Positions 1-6,945 of a DNA stretch of 9,886 nucleotides are shown here, piece by piece. Within the stretch, counting starts at the first letter, position 1; the number at the start of each line of letters is the position of its first letter. The notes under the pieces are model-generated. The model had not been told where the DNA came from. It saw only the letters and a program-made list of their open reading frames with translations, and searched no databases. The DNA comes from Lachnospiraceae bacterium UBA2868 (lineage in GTDB: Bacteria; Bacillota_A; Clostridia; Lachnospirales; Lachnospiraceae). The position numbers and the translations under genes were made by a program. Where the stretch lies: the NCBI GenBank assembly GCA_002350465.1, contig DEEW01000191.1:5035-14920 (forward strand). Reading direction: 5' to 3'.

Positions 1-222
1 GGCAATTCCTTCGTTAACCGCACGACAGAACCCGAAATTGTCTTTAAGTTCTATGAGTTTAACGTCACCGTAGCCTTTTATAACGTCAAGCGAGCCGTCC
101 GTTGAAGCATTGTCAACGACAACTATGTCAGCCTTCATAGTCTGCACAAGCAGAGAATCAAGACAGTCTTTTATATACTTTATGCCGTTGTAATTCGGTA
201 TTATTACGGTTACTTCGCTCAT
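1..222 (-). CDS. GT2 glycosyltransferase, N-terminal part only (3' end outside window)
   Basis: Reading leftward from the ATG at 222 gives 74 residues with no stop before the window edge. The protein begins MSEVTVIIPNYNG, continues with CLDSLLVQT and VVVDNASTDGS, and reaches KDNFGFCRAVNEGIA at the edge. IIPNYNG and VDNASTDGS are the classic nucleotide-binding motifs of GT2 enzymes of the WbbL/rhamnosyltransferase kind, and N-x-GF-x-x-a-x-N-x-G is the next conserved block. The DxD region and acceptor domain are not visible, so specificity is unknown. The start overlaps the upstream stop as ATGA; the upstream sequence is A-rich without a strong Shine-Dalgarno site, which suggests translation by coupling. 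Confidence 0.9.
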   Translation of the reverse strand, partial: MSEVTVIIPNYNGIKYIKDCLDSLLVQTMKADIVVVDNASTDGSLDVIKGYGDVKLIELKDNFGFCRAVNEGIA

Positions 223-1685
223 TTCTTTTTTCTTTTAAACACAGCCTTCGGCATATAATAAATGTAATACCCGGGCTTTAGTCCTATTTCCGGATACATA
301 TGGTCTATGGCATCTTTCCGTAAAAGAACACAGTCCTGCGTAAACGCACCTACAAGCTGATGAAGTGATGCTCTGTGCATATAACCGGAAAATCCGGCAT
401 TAAGTCCGGCAAATCTGGCTTTTTTTTGCCCATCCGCCCCGGCATCATATCCCGCACTTTCCACTTTCTGATTACGCCCTATTATTTTACCGGTCACTGC
501 TCCCACATAGGGCAGATTCATGCATGACTCCATATCCGCTATATATTCTCCGTCAACCGGAACAAGCGCGGAAGACAGTATCATCAAAAAATCACAGTCA
601 AGACGATCCCTCTCCTCCTCTGTCATGGTCATAAACTCTTCGGAAGAGATGCTCAATACCGGTCTGTGGAGTCTTTTATATTCTATATCAAAAAACCCCA
701 GATGAGGGGAATCTGTAATCTTTGCTTCGATTCCTGCCCTTTCGAATGCTGACTTCACGGCTGCCTTACCTGCCCGGTATGCGTACAGCTTGGCATCGGG
801 ATTTTCCGATGTGGATCCGAATGTACTTCTCCAATGATAGAGTACTTTCGGTACATGGATTATCTGATCGGGTCTTATTCCCTCAGTACATCTTAGTATA
901 AAGTCATGATCCTGTGCTCCGTCATACTCGCTCAAAAAACCTCCTACGCTTTTGGCAAGATTGGTATCCACCACGAGAAAATGACAGATATAGTTATTGG
1001 TTTTAAGAAGAACAGGATCAAAGTCCGGTTTGTTATGAACATCAAAATACCGGGTCCCATCCTCACTGACCTTGTCTTCATCGGAATACGCAACGAGTAT
1101 TTTCGCTATAGATTCGCTTGATCTTGCCGCCCGCTCCCTGTCTTCTATAGCAGCCATTATATCAAACAGTGCTGTATTTTCCAAAAGATCATCGTGATCG
1201 AGCAGGCATATGTAATCTCCCGAAGCCTTATCCAGCGCCTCATTCGTGTTGCCGCTGATCCCCTTGTTTTCCTCCAGGTGATAATAGCGGATCTTGTCAA
1301 AAACAGAGCCAAAGTCATCTCTGGCCGAAGGATTGTACTCTTCCGAAAGCTTACGGACAATATCCCGTCTCGAATCATCCCGGCTTGCGTCCGCAATGAT
1401 AAGTTCCCAGTTCCCGTATGTCTGGCCGATAACCGACTCTGTCATTTGTTTGAACAGGTCGGGATCAGTCTCATATGCAGGAACAAGGATACTGAATTTA
1501 TAAGGGTTTTGAAACTTTTTACTTCTCTGGGCGGCAAGCTCGGCATCTCCTGCATGATATGCAACATACCCTTTCTGAGCCTTATCGGCCTCAAACCGCT
1601 CCAATCCCTTGTTGATGGTTTTTAGGATCCCGTTTCTCTTCAGGTAGCTGATGCCCCTTTTTATATAGTGTCTTTTGTTACTCAT
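219..1685 (-). CDS. GT2 glycosyltransferase, large two-part form
   Basis: A 488-residue predicted cytoplasmic or membrane-associated enzyme. A basic leader of about 60 residues precedes a family 2 GT-A domain: ILVPAYET (66-73), ESVIGQTYGNWELIIADAS (83-101), ENKGISGNTNEAL (139-151) and the metal-binding LLDHDDLL (161-168), followed by the SDEDK and QDHDFILRCTE blocks typical of GT2 chain-elongating enzymes. From about residue 330 a second region, with AVTGKIIGRNQKVESAG and FTQDCVLLRKDAI, resembles the second half of rhamnosyltransferase-like GT2 proteins. It may be a partial second GT module. The C-terminus is very basic (KRKKK). The likely role is addition of sugars to the lipid-linked repeat unit; donor and acceptor are unknown. 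The stop overlaps the next start as ATGA. An alternative start lies at 1721. Confidence 0.85.
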   Translation of the reverse strand: MSNKRHYIKRGISYLKRNGILKTINKGLERFEADKAQKGYVAYHAGDAELAAQRSKKFQNPYKFSILVPAYETDPDLFKQMTESVIGQTYGNWELIIADASRDDSRRDIVRKLSEEYNPSARDDFGSVFDKIRYYHLEENKGISGNTNEALDKASGDYICLLDHDDLLENTALFDIMAAIEDRERAARSSESIAKILVAYSDEDKVSEDGTRYFDVHNKPDFDPVLLKTNNYICHFLVVDTNLAKSVGGFLSEYDGAQDHDFILRCTEGIRPDQIIHVPKVLYHWRSTFGSTSENPDAKLYAYRAGKAAVKSAFERAGIEAKITDSPHLGFFDIEYKRLHRPVLSISSEEFMTMTEEERDRLDCDFLMILSSALVPVDGEYIADMESCMNLPYVGAVTGKIIGRNQKVESAGYDAGADGQKKARFAGLNAGFSGYMHRASLHQLVGAFTQDCVLLRKDAIDHMYPEIGLKPGYYIYYMPKAVFKRKKK

Positions 1686-1690
1686 CAAAA

Positions 1691-1695
1691 CCTCA
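1691..1695 (-). promoter_or_regulatory. Shine-Dalgarno site deciding the start of the large GT2 gene
   Basis: TGAGG on the minus strand ends 5 bases before the ATG at 1685, just past the TAA of the upstream gene (1696-1698). An in-frame ATG at 1721 would add 12 residues and a 26-base overlap, so 1685 is preferred. Confidence 0.55.
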
Positions 1696-2421
1696 TTAAC
1701 CCATTTGGGAGAACACTTCAAGCTCCTCGGGAGTTCCCAGCACGTGGACGCGCTCGGGATCGACCAGGCTTATCCTGACCTGCATTCCCCGGGAAATCAT
1801 ATAATTATACAGCGGAGCAACGTATTTTTCCCCTTTTTCCATATTTGCCCCGTCCTTGTAATATTCGTTATACAACCGCTCGTACAGACGGCATGACCTA
1901 AAATAGTAGGCTCCAAGCGTACAGTTATCGGAAATACGCACCTTTTCCCGTACTTCGGTGGCATCGCCCTTATCATCCACCGCAACAAAGCTCCAGTGAT
2001 CTCCCTCGGCTCTAAAACAGGGGATGAATCCGTCTCCTTCAATGTCCGATGCCTTCATCTGGCCTGCCTCTACGTAGGTATCTATATTGTATATAAGGAG
2101 CGAATCATCGCCCTTCCAGTACGGTGCCACAAGCATGGCAGTTGTTGCCTGGCCATCCGTCATACTGTCAAGTTCTATGATTTTTACCCTTTCAGATGAT
2201 CCTGTAAGGCTCTCCCACTCACTCCTTATAAAATCACCTGCATTGTCTTCGCGCCTTACGATGAAGTAATAATCATTTTGGGGTGAAAAGAACCCCGTCA
2301 GGCTCTCCATCGACCATGCAAACAGGGACTTTCCCCTCGCTTTGATCTCATACTTGGGCATCTTGTATCCGGCCTTTTTGAATCTGCTGCCAAGACCTGC
2401 CATTGTTATGACTATCTGCAT
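1696..2421 (-). CDS. Sugar-type nucleotidyltransferase (NTP_transferase superfamily)
   Basis: A 241-residue predicted cytoplasmic enzyme that would couple a phosphorylated substrate to an NTP, giving an activated donor and pyrophosphate. The N-terminal signature is MAGLGSRF (7-14) with KMPK (20-23), the G-rich NTP loop and the lysine of sugar-nucleotide pyrophosphorylases. TDGQATT (88-94) matches the base-recognition block, YNIDTY (111-116) supplies the acidic metal site, and ATEVREK (154-160) and TLGAYYF (168-174) match the later core motifs. It has the catalytic core only, with no left-handed beta-helix acyltransferase tail, so it is monofunctional. The nucleotide and substrate cannot be read off. 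The gene directly follows a small-molecule kinase and a HAD phosphatase, as in LicA/LicC-like activation pairs, which suggests the kinase product may be its substrate. Confidence 0.85.
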   Translation of the reverse strand: MQIVITMAGLGSRFKKAGYKMPKYEIKARGKSLFAWSMESLTGFFSPQNDYYFIVRREDNAGDFIRSEWESLTGSSERVKIIELDSMTDGQATTAMLVAPYWKGDDSLLIYNIDTYVEAGQMKASDIEGDGFIPCFRAEGDHWSFVAVDDKGDATEVREKVRISDNCTLGAYYFRSCRLYERLYNEYYKDGANMEKGEKYVAPLYNYMISRGMQVRISLVDPERVHVLGTPEELEVFSQMG

Positions 2422-2804
2422 CTGTCCCTCCTTACCGTTTCATCAAGTTCCTCCACGCTTTTGGTAAGAAACTCCGAAGGGCGTACAGTTCTGTCATCCA
2501 CATAGAATCCGTGATATCCGGGCCAGGGCTTGCCGTATATAATCTCATCATACGGTATTTCCCACTTATCCAGCCATGCCAGCAGGATTTTTGCCGTGTT
2601 GGCATTTATAAGTCCGATGTTTCCGTTATATGAATTCATATTCCTGCTTGTAAGGAGCACAATCTTCGCTCCCTGACTCTTATATTCACGGATCTTATCA
2701 ACCATCTCCTTATAAGGCACAATATCCTCATATTTTTCATCCGGTCCCTTTATCGGGCAGATAGTTCCGTCTATATCGAAAACAAATGTCAGATCTTCAT
2801 GCAT
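2412..2804 (-). CDS. HAD-superfamily capsule biosynthesis phosphatase, EcbF/BcbF type
   Basis: This small cap-less HAD phosphohydrolase has 130 residues. All motifs are present: FDIDGTIC with Asp10 and Asp12 (motif I), LLTSRN with Thr52/Ser53 (motif II), GKPW with Lys92 (motif III) and YVDD with Asp103/Asp104 (motif IV). The block running from TSRN through INANT, AWLDKW, PYDEI and GKPW to GFYVDDRTVRPSEF closely follows, from memory, the EcbF/BcbF family of capsule loci in Pasteurellaceae and Campylobacter. These proteins presumably dephosphorylate a phospho-intermediate in polysaccharide modification; the substrate here is unknown. An ATG at 2837 is an alternative start but less likely. The gene begins 4 bases after the kinase stop, and its end overlaps the nucleotidyltransferase start by 10 bases. 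Confidence 0.9.
   Translation of the reverse strand: MHEDLTFVFDIDGTICPIKGPDEKYEDIVPYKEMVDKIREYKSQGAKIVLLTSRNMNSYNGNIGLINANTAKILLAWLDKWEIPYDEIIYGKPWPGYHGFYVDDRTVRPSEFLTKSVEELDETVRRDRCR
2426..2433 (-). promoter_or_regulatory. Strong Shine-Dalgarno site for the nucleotidyltransferase
   Basis: AAGGAGGG on the minus strand stands 4 bases before the ATG at 2421. It sits within the last codons of the HAD phosphatase gene, confirms the start and suggests high translation of the nucleotidyltransferase. Confidence 0.75.
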
Positions 2805-2808
2805 AATA

Positions 2809-4206
2809 TCAATTCTCCAAACTGTCCATAATAGCAAGTGCGTTCATTATAAAGCCGAATACCTTTTGCGGTCTGTCCATGTGAAGCGGGAGCATCGAGA
2901 GAAACAGCGATGTTTCGTACAGCCTGATCAGTACAAAATCCATTCCGTGCTCTGCCAGGCTTTCCTTGAACAGCTCCACATACCCTCTGTTATCGGCATC
3001 AACCTTAACCCTTGCCCTCAAACCGGCATCTATTGTTATCTCATACAGGTCGCTGTTAAAGAAATCGTAATGCCCGCATATTGAATGTGAAAGCTTGGCC
3101 ACATCATAATACGGGTCCATGTACAGCTCCTCCGTACTCATCGCCCCCTTGGGATCAACCATTTTGAGGAGCGAATCGGGATTAGAGTACAAAATATTGG
3201 AAAAGCACATATCTCCGTGGCTTATACATTTTACATGGTCAAACGCAATACCTGATCTGATACGGTCATACAGATTAACATATCTTGCTACGATCTCATC
3301 TATATCACTGTACGGAGATAGAGATACAACCAGCTTTGCCAGATCATCATACTGCGGATCCTCCTTTAACTGTGCGACCCGCTCGTATACCTTTGAGACG
3401 TAGAGCCTCCTGGCCTGGGCTTCATATTCCATTCCCGTAACCTCTTCGCTTTTACGATGAGTGAGAAAATAAAACAGCTGCCTTAGTATGGCCTTGAATT
3501 CCTCGATTGAGATGGATCCGTGGACATACCTTATAGCAAGGTCCGTCATGGAATATCGCTGCATTCTGTAACTTGCGCTGCGCTCATCCTCCCTATAATC
3601 ATAGGGTCTTACAAACCACTGCTTCATATCATCCGGAAGCAGTGAATAAAATGTGTACTCTGCCTTGATCTTGTCCTTCTTTTCGGAGGTTTTTACAACA
3701 GTATACTCATCACCCGAGAGCGTATTAAAGAATCTTGCATCAAATCCGCCCGTAATAAAGTATCTGAAATTACCTACGTCCGACAGATCGGTAAATGCAT
3801 CGCTTACTATTTCCGTATACTTGTCAAAATCAACCGGCGATGCAGAGAAAAATGAAGGCACATCTTTGAAGATAACGCATGCTATTCTATTACCATGTGT
3901 TATTTTATAGTTCTCGTGTGCATACCCCGCTTTGTATACAATCGTCTCCAAAGCCTCTGTTTTAGCTATTCCGAAGTCAGAGAAGTATAGGATAACAGGT
4001 GTTTCTCTGAAGGCAGCTACTTCCCCTGATCCTATGTCATAGAAACCTGCAACCTGAGGTATCTGCGAAAATGCCGCGGCAACTCTATCCCTCAGCGTAT
4101 GCCTTTTGTATATTGTTTCTCCAAAGCTTTTGCTGCCGGTTATTGATGCTATTTCCCTGCCGGGTTTTCTCGTATCGTCATAGACGATCACAACATTTCT
4201 TGTCAT
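2809..4206 (-). CDS. Two-domain protein: unknown N-terminal domain plus aminoglycoside/choline-kinase-fold phosphotransferase
   Basis: A 465-residue predicted cytoplasmic protein. Residues from about 165 on read as a protein-kinase-like small-molecule kinase of the APH/choline kinase clan: TVVKTS with candidate ATP-binding Lys172, KAEYTFYSLLP with candidate helix Glu183, ISHGDMCFSNIL (catalytic Asp332, metal ligand Asn337), KMVDPKG (metal-binding Asp351) and MDPYYDVAKL (structural Asp364). All expected catalytic positions are present, so it should be active. Residues 1 to about 145 form a mixed alpha/beta region with DIGSGEV and PVILYFSDFGIAKTEALE that I do not recognise. It vaguely recalls a degenerate nucleotidyltransferase, but I would not claim that. 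The phosphate acceptor is unknown: sugar, aminoalcohol and polyol all fit the clan. It starts by ATGA overlap, with AAGGGA upstream, and is followed directly by a phosphatase and a nucleotidyltransferase. Confidence 0.8.
   Translation of the reverse strand: MTRNVVIVYDDTRKPGREIASITGSKSFGETIYKRHTLRDRVAAAFSQIPQVAGFYDIGSGEVAAFRETPVILYFSDFGIAKTEALETIVYKAGYAHENYKITHGNRIACVIFKDVPSFFSASPVDFDKYTEIVSDAFTDLSDVGNFRYFITGGFDARFFNTLSGDEYTVVKTSEKKDKIKAEYTFYSLLPDDMKQWFVRPYDYREDERSASYRMQRYSMTDLAIRYVHGSISIEEFKAILRQLFYFLTHRKSEEVTGMEYEAQARRLYVSKVYERVAQLKEDPQYDDLAKLVVSLSPYSDIDEIVARYVNLYDRIRSGIAFDHVKCISHGDMCFSNILYSNPDSLLKMVDPKGAMSTEELYMDPYYDVAKLSHSICGHYDFFNSDLYEITIDAGLRARVKVDADNRGYVELFKESLAEHGMDFVLIRLYETSLFLSMLPLHMDRPQKVFGFIMNALAIMDSLEN
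2813..2818 (-). promoter_or_regulatory. Shine-Dalgarno site deciding the HAD phosphatase start
   Basis: GGAGAA on the minus strand stands 8 bases before the ATG at 2804. It supports that Met over an in-frame upstream ATG at 2837, which would add 11 residues with no family resemblance and a 29-base overlap. Confidence 0.7.
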
Positions 4207-4970
4207 TTATGAATATCCCTTATTTTTCTTTTTGCCAAAAGATACCTTAATGTAAAGATCACGGTAAACGCCGCGATGACAGCAACAGATGTGGCGGTAT
4301 AAGCCTTCCTGGTGGCATAATCGGAAGATGACACAATGGATTCTATATATGCCCCAAAATCCGATACTCCGAAGCCGTAACCCCATAATCTGTTAAAGAT
4401 TGCAAGAACCGCTATCTCGAGCAGCCATGCTGCAAGAGAAAACAACATAAGTATTCCGTATCTTCCTCTGACGAGCCCCCGGGCATACTCATACCAGTCA
4501 TCCAGCTGTTCTAGCACCGACAATGCCATCATAGATCTCTTTGACTCTTTGGAAGTAATTATATATCTGTTCAGAAAATCATATGACGGCGGAAATATCC
4601 GGTATGCCAGAAGCACCACAACTTCGAACACTGTCAGAAGCACGGTGGGGGTTGTGATATTTCGCGAGATAAACATCTGGTAAGGCAGAAGTATCATCAC
4701 AAGGGCAAGTGTATCAAAGAACCGGTCTATAAGCACCGAGAAAAAACCTGTTTTAAATCCTCCGGATATACGGTAAAACACACCTATTCTGTATATCTCA
4801 CCCAGCTTATAAGGAACGATGAGATTAACAAGCGTTGTTCTGAGGTACGCCGGAACATATCTGTCAAATGACACCTTTTGGTCCATTATTATCAGATACA
4901 TCCTCATCATTTTGATCGCATGAACCATGCAAAAGGCGATCAATGCAATTGCCCCAAGCAATATTCTCAT
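4203..4970 (-). CDS. Flippase-like membrane protein (LPG_synthase_TM / UPF0104 family)
   Basis: This 255-residue polytopic protein has hydrophobic segments near 3-19, 40-53, 76-98, 107-126, 171-193 and 224-246. Family marks are the Lys/Arg after helix 1 (AIKMMR, 18-23), VPYKLGEIYR (52-61, the P..GE..R block) and VLIDRFFDTLAL (79-90, equivalent to the E-R-x-x-D block). Relatives include AglD-type archaeal glycosylation proteins and the membrane half of MprF. The family is described as flippase-like, but its role in glycan loci is largely unproven. The protein is somewhat shorter than the usual 300 or so residues, although both the first helix and the basic C-terminus are present. A GAGG ribosome site lies about 12 bases upstream of the start. 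The gene is joined by ATGA overlaps at both ends. Confidence 0.8.
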   Translation of the reverse strand: MRILLGAIALIAFCMVHAIKMMRMYLIIMDQKVSFDRYVPAYLRTTLVNLIVPYKLGEIYRIGVFYRISGGFKTGFFSVLIDRFFDTLALVMILLPYQMFISRNITTPTVLLTVFEVVVLLAYRIFPPSYDFLNRYIITSKESKRSMMALSVLEQLDDWYEYARGLVRGRYGILMLFSLAAWLLEIAVLAIFNRLWGYGFGVSDFGAYIESIVSSSDYATRKAYTATSVAVIAAFTVIFTLRYLLAKRKIRDIHK

Positions 4971-5749
4971 ACCGGATCGGCCTCATACGAATCTATGATC
5001 TTTTCTCTGTAATCGCTCTCAATCACCGTAGGGTCAGAATAATAATCCTTTAACATTGCAAGTACTTTAACAGCCTGGCTGGCCATCCTGACATTGGATA
5101 CCTGATCCTCTTCTCTCCAGCTGACAGGGTAGAATTTGATATCATGTCCATAATACTGAGCCGCAAGGATCATCAGATAGTTAAACATAAGATTGTCCGG
5201 GAATTTTTCGTAGAATTTGGACTTAAGCATTTCGGTACTGTACATATTAAGCCCCGAGCCCAGATCGTATATCCTCCTTCGGGTAACAAAGGCAAATAGG
5301 AAATTGTATACAATATTTCCTATTGTCCTTATTGCGGAATAGCCTTCAAGCTTTGATCCTCTCATAAATCTGGCTCCCAGAATGCAGTCATGCTTCCTGT
5401 AATAGCCCTTTCCCAGAACCGGAATAAAATCAGAGATGCTTCCCTGATCATCTCCGTGAAGTACCATCACATAATCATAACCATGCTCTACTGCGTAGTT
5501 GAATGCAACCTTATGGGAACCTCCGAGTCCGTAGTTTTCATGGTTGCGAAGCAGTGTTATGGGGAGATTTGCATGGGCATGCATAAAATCAAGAACTGCC
5601 TGCTCCGTATTATCCGTACTTCGATTATTAACAACTATAACCTTTGATATAAAAGCCATCTCAGCCGGGCCTAACTGGTCCAAGACCCTGACTATCTGCT
5701 TTTCGCAGTTGTAAGCAGGTATAAATAACAGTATTTTGTCGTTCTGCAT
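4967..5749 (-). CDS. GT2 glycosyltransferase, dolichyl/polyprenyl-phosphate sugar synthase-like
   Basis: A 260-residue protein with a complete GT-A fold of family 2. PAYN (11-14) opens the nucleotide-binding strand, NNRSTDNT (41-48) follows, HGDDQ (98-102) carries the metal-binding DxD equivalent, GARFM (125-129) matches the GSRF block of DPM1-like enzymes, and DLGSGLNMY (162-170) matches their D..SGf..y block. It has no long C-terminal membrane helices, like soluble DPM1-type synthases. These enzymes transfer a sugar from a nucleotide donor to a polyprenyl phosphate on the cytoplasmic face. Together with the upstream GtrA and GT87 genes it could make the lipid-linked donor. An ordinary glycan-chain transferase remains possible. 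The stop overlaps the next start as ATGA. Confidence 0.88.
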   Translation of the reverse strand: MQNDKILLFIPAYNCEKQIVRVLDQLGPAEMAFISKVIVVNNRSTDNTEQAVLDFMHAHANLPITLLRNHENYGLGGSHKVAFNYAVEHGYDYVMVLHGDDQGSISDFIPVLGKGYYRKHDCILGARFMRGSKLEGYSAIRTIGNIVYNFLFAFVTRRRIYDLGSGLNMYSTEMLKSKFYEKFPDNLMFNYLMILAAQYYGHDIKFYPVSWREEDQVSNVRMASQAVKVLAMLKDYYSDPTVIESDYREKIIDSYEADPV

Positions 5750-5755
5750 GGCACA

Positions 5756-5763
5756 TCCTCCTT
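5756..5763 (-). promoter_or_regulatory. Strong Shine-Dalgarno site for the DPM-like glycosyltransferase
   Basis: On the minus strand AAGGAGGA stands 6 bases before the ATG at 5749. It lies in the 23-base gap after the lipoprotein stop and fixes the start. This is one of the two strongest ribosome sites in the window, which fits independent re-initiation where there is no stop/start overlap. Confidence 0.8.
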
Positions 5764-5772
5764 GTTCAAGCT

Positions 5773-6945
5773 CTAGTACACTTCATTAATGTTTATGCCG
5801 GACAGGTCAATGATGTCGTCTTTTGGCTGGGAGTTCTCATCAACGCCATCCTGAATAATGTATTCTTTTTCCCTGTAATCATACACGATCTTTTCGACAT
5901 TGTGCTCCGTATAGTAGGCGACGGCCTTTGCCGCTTCTATTCCGACCATATTAAGCACATGCTGATTGTAATGATACTGGTCCTTCATGTATTCGGTACT
6001 GACCCTGGTGAGGACAGTAGTTGCCAGCGCATAATAATCGCTTTCTGCGCATATCTGCTTCTGAACGTTTATTATATCCAGGAAAATATCCCTGTAATCG
6101 ATGGTTCTTCCGGGAACTATTAAGAATACTTTCCTTACTCCGCCTATAAACAGAGGCCTCATAATATTATCAAGATCCGTTCTGTATACTTCCGGATCTG
6201 TCCCTTTGATAGCGTCGGATTCGCCATGCAGCCAGACAGCATACATATGACCGATGGTATAACCGTTATTCTTAAGATAGGATACGCTTGTATCGAAACG
6301 TTGTTTGATATCAGAGGTCACTCCCGCAGACGTCCACGTATCCATATCGGTTGCACCCATTGACATGGACACCGCAATGACTTTTCTGCCTGTTTCCTCA
6401 TGGTATTCATTTATGAAAGCCGAAACAAGAGAGCCTTTTTTGGCTCCCGGATATTCGTTCAGCCCTCCCGGCCTGTTTTCATTTATCCCGAAGGGTTCTG
6501 TTATCGGGTACAGGGTTGTGGGATCCGACACGGCACGAAATTCCATTCCTGCCTCTTCAGATACATAGGGGGCAAGCGTTGCATCTCCGGCAGCTCCGGA
6601 CATATTCGACTGCCCCATGAAAAAGATAAGGTCCACATCCTTGCTGTTTACGGTTTTGTTCTCATCTTCCGTCCCGGTCTCTTCGGTATCCTCCCGGGCA
6701 TTTTCCGGGGAATTGGTTGTTCCCGAAAAGGTGTCTCCGAATCCTTCGGTATAGTCTTCACTCAAAGTTGGCTCATTTTCCGGCTCTATGGTCCTTTCGG
6801 GCTCTTCCTCTGTCGTCTCTGTCTCAGATTTTACTTCCGAATTGCCCTGTCTGTCTGTTTGGGATGCCGGATCGGCGTCACAGCCACTAAGCATCAGGGT
6901 CAAAATCATCATTAACAGAGAAATATATCTTATATGTTTTCTCAT
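5773..6945 (-). CDS. Secreted lipoprotein with SASA/CE6-type carbohydrate esterase domain
   Basis: A 390-residue predicted surface lipoprotein. A basic N-terminus and hydrophobic helix end in the lipobox LSGC, giving lipidated Cys22. Residues 23-103 are a low-complexity linker rich in Glu, Asp, Thr and Ser, probably spanning the wall. From about 104 to 350 there is an SGNH-like esterase domain of the sialate O-acetylesterase (SASA/CE6) type: FFMGQSNMSG with the likely nucleophile Ser113, WLHGESDA at 238-245 (GES/D block), and DQYHYNQ with the likely catalytic Asp322 and His325. The family removes O-acetyl groups from carbohydrates. Its place in a glycan operon suggests it edits acylation of the exported polymer, but a dietary glycan substrate is also possible. 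CAGGA just upstream serves as the ribosome site. A 23-base gap, the largest in the window, separates it from the next gene. Confidence 0.88.
   Translation of the reverse strand: MRKHIRYISLLMMILTLMLSGCDADPASQTDRQGNSEVKSETETTEEEPERTIEPENEPTLSEDYTEGFGDTFSGTTNSPENAREDTEETGTEDENKTVNSKDVDLIFFMGQSNMSGAAGDATLAPYVSEEAGMEFRAVSDPTTLYPITEPFGINENRPGGLNEYPGAKKGSLVSAFINEYHEETGRKVIAVSMSMGATDMDTWTSAGVTSDIKQRFDTSVSYLKNNGYTIGHMYAVWLHGESDAIKGTDPEVYRTDLDNIMRPLFIGGVRKVFLIVPGRTIDYRDIFLDIINVQKQICAESDYYALATTVLTRVSTEYMKDQYHYNQHVLNMVGIEAAKAVAYYTEHNVEKIVYDYREKEYIIQDGVDENSQPKDDIIDLSGININEVY

Noticed and set aside
1194..1625. Plus-strand open frame of 143 codons
   Set aside because: It lies wholly inside the large GT2 gene, whose motifs are clear on the minus strand, and its translation shows no recognisable domain or ribosome site.
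2805..2837. Upstream ATG at 2837 for the HAD phosphatase
   Set aside because: The added residues do not resemble the family, the overlap with the kinase gene would be long, and a good GGAGAA site precedes the ATG at 2804.
5750..5772. Possible promoter in the largest intergenic gap
   Set aside because: At 23 bases it is too short for a -35/-10 pair and is filled by the Shine-Dalgarno site of the next gene.
6400..6915. Plus-strand open frame of 171 codons
   Set aside because: It is antisense to the esterase lipoprotein, whose lipobox and catalytic motifs are intact; the Cys/Gly/Phe-rich translation is typical of a shadow frame.
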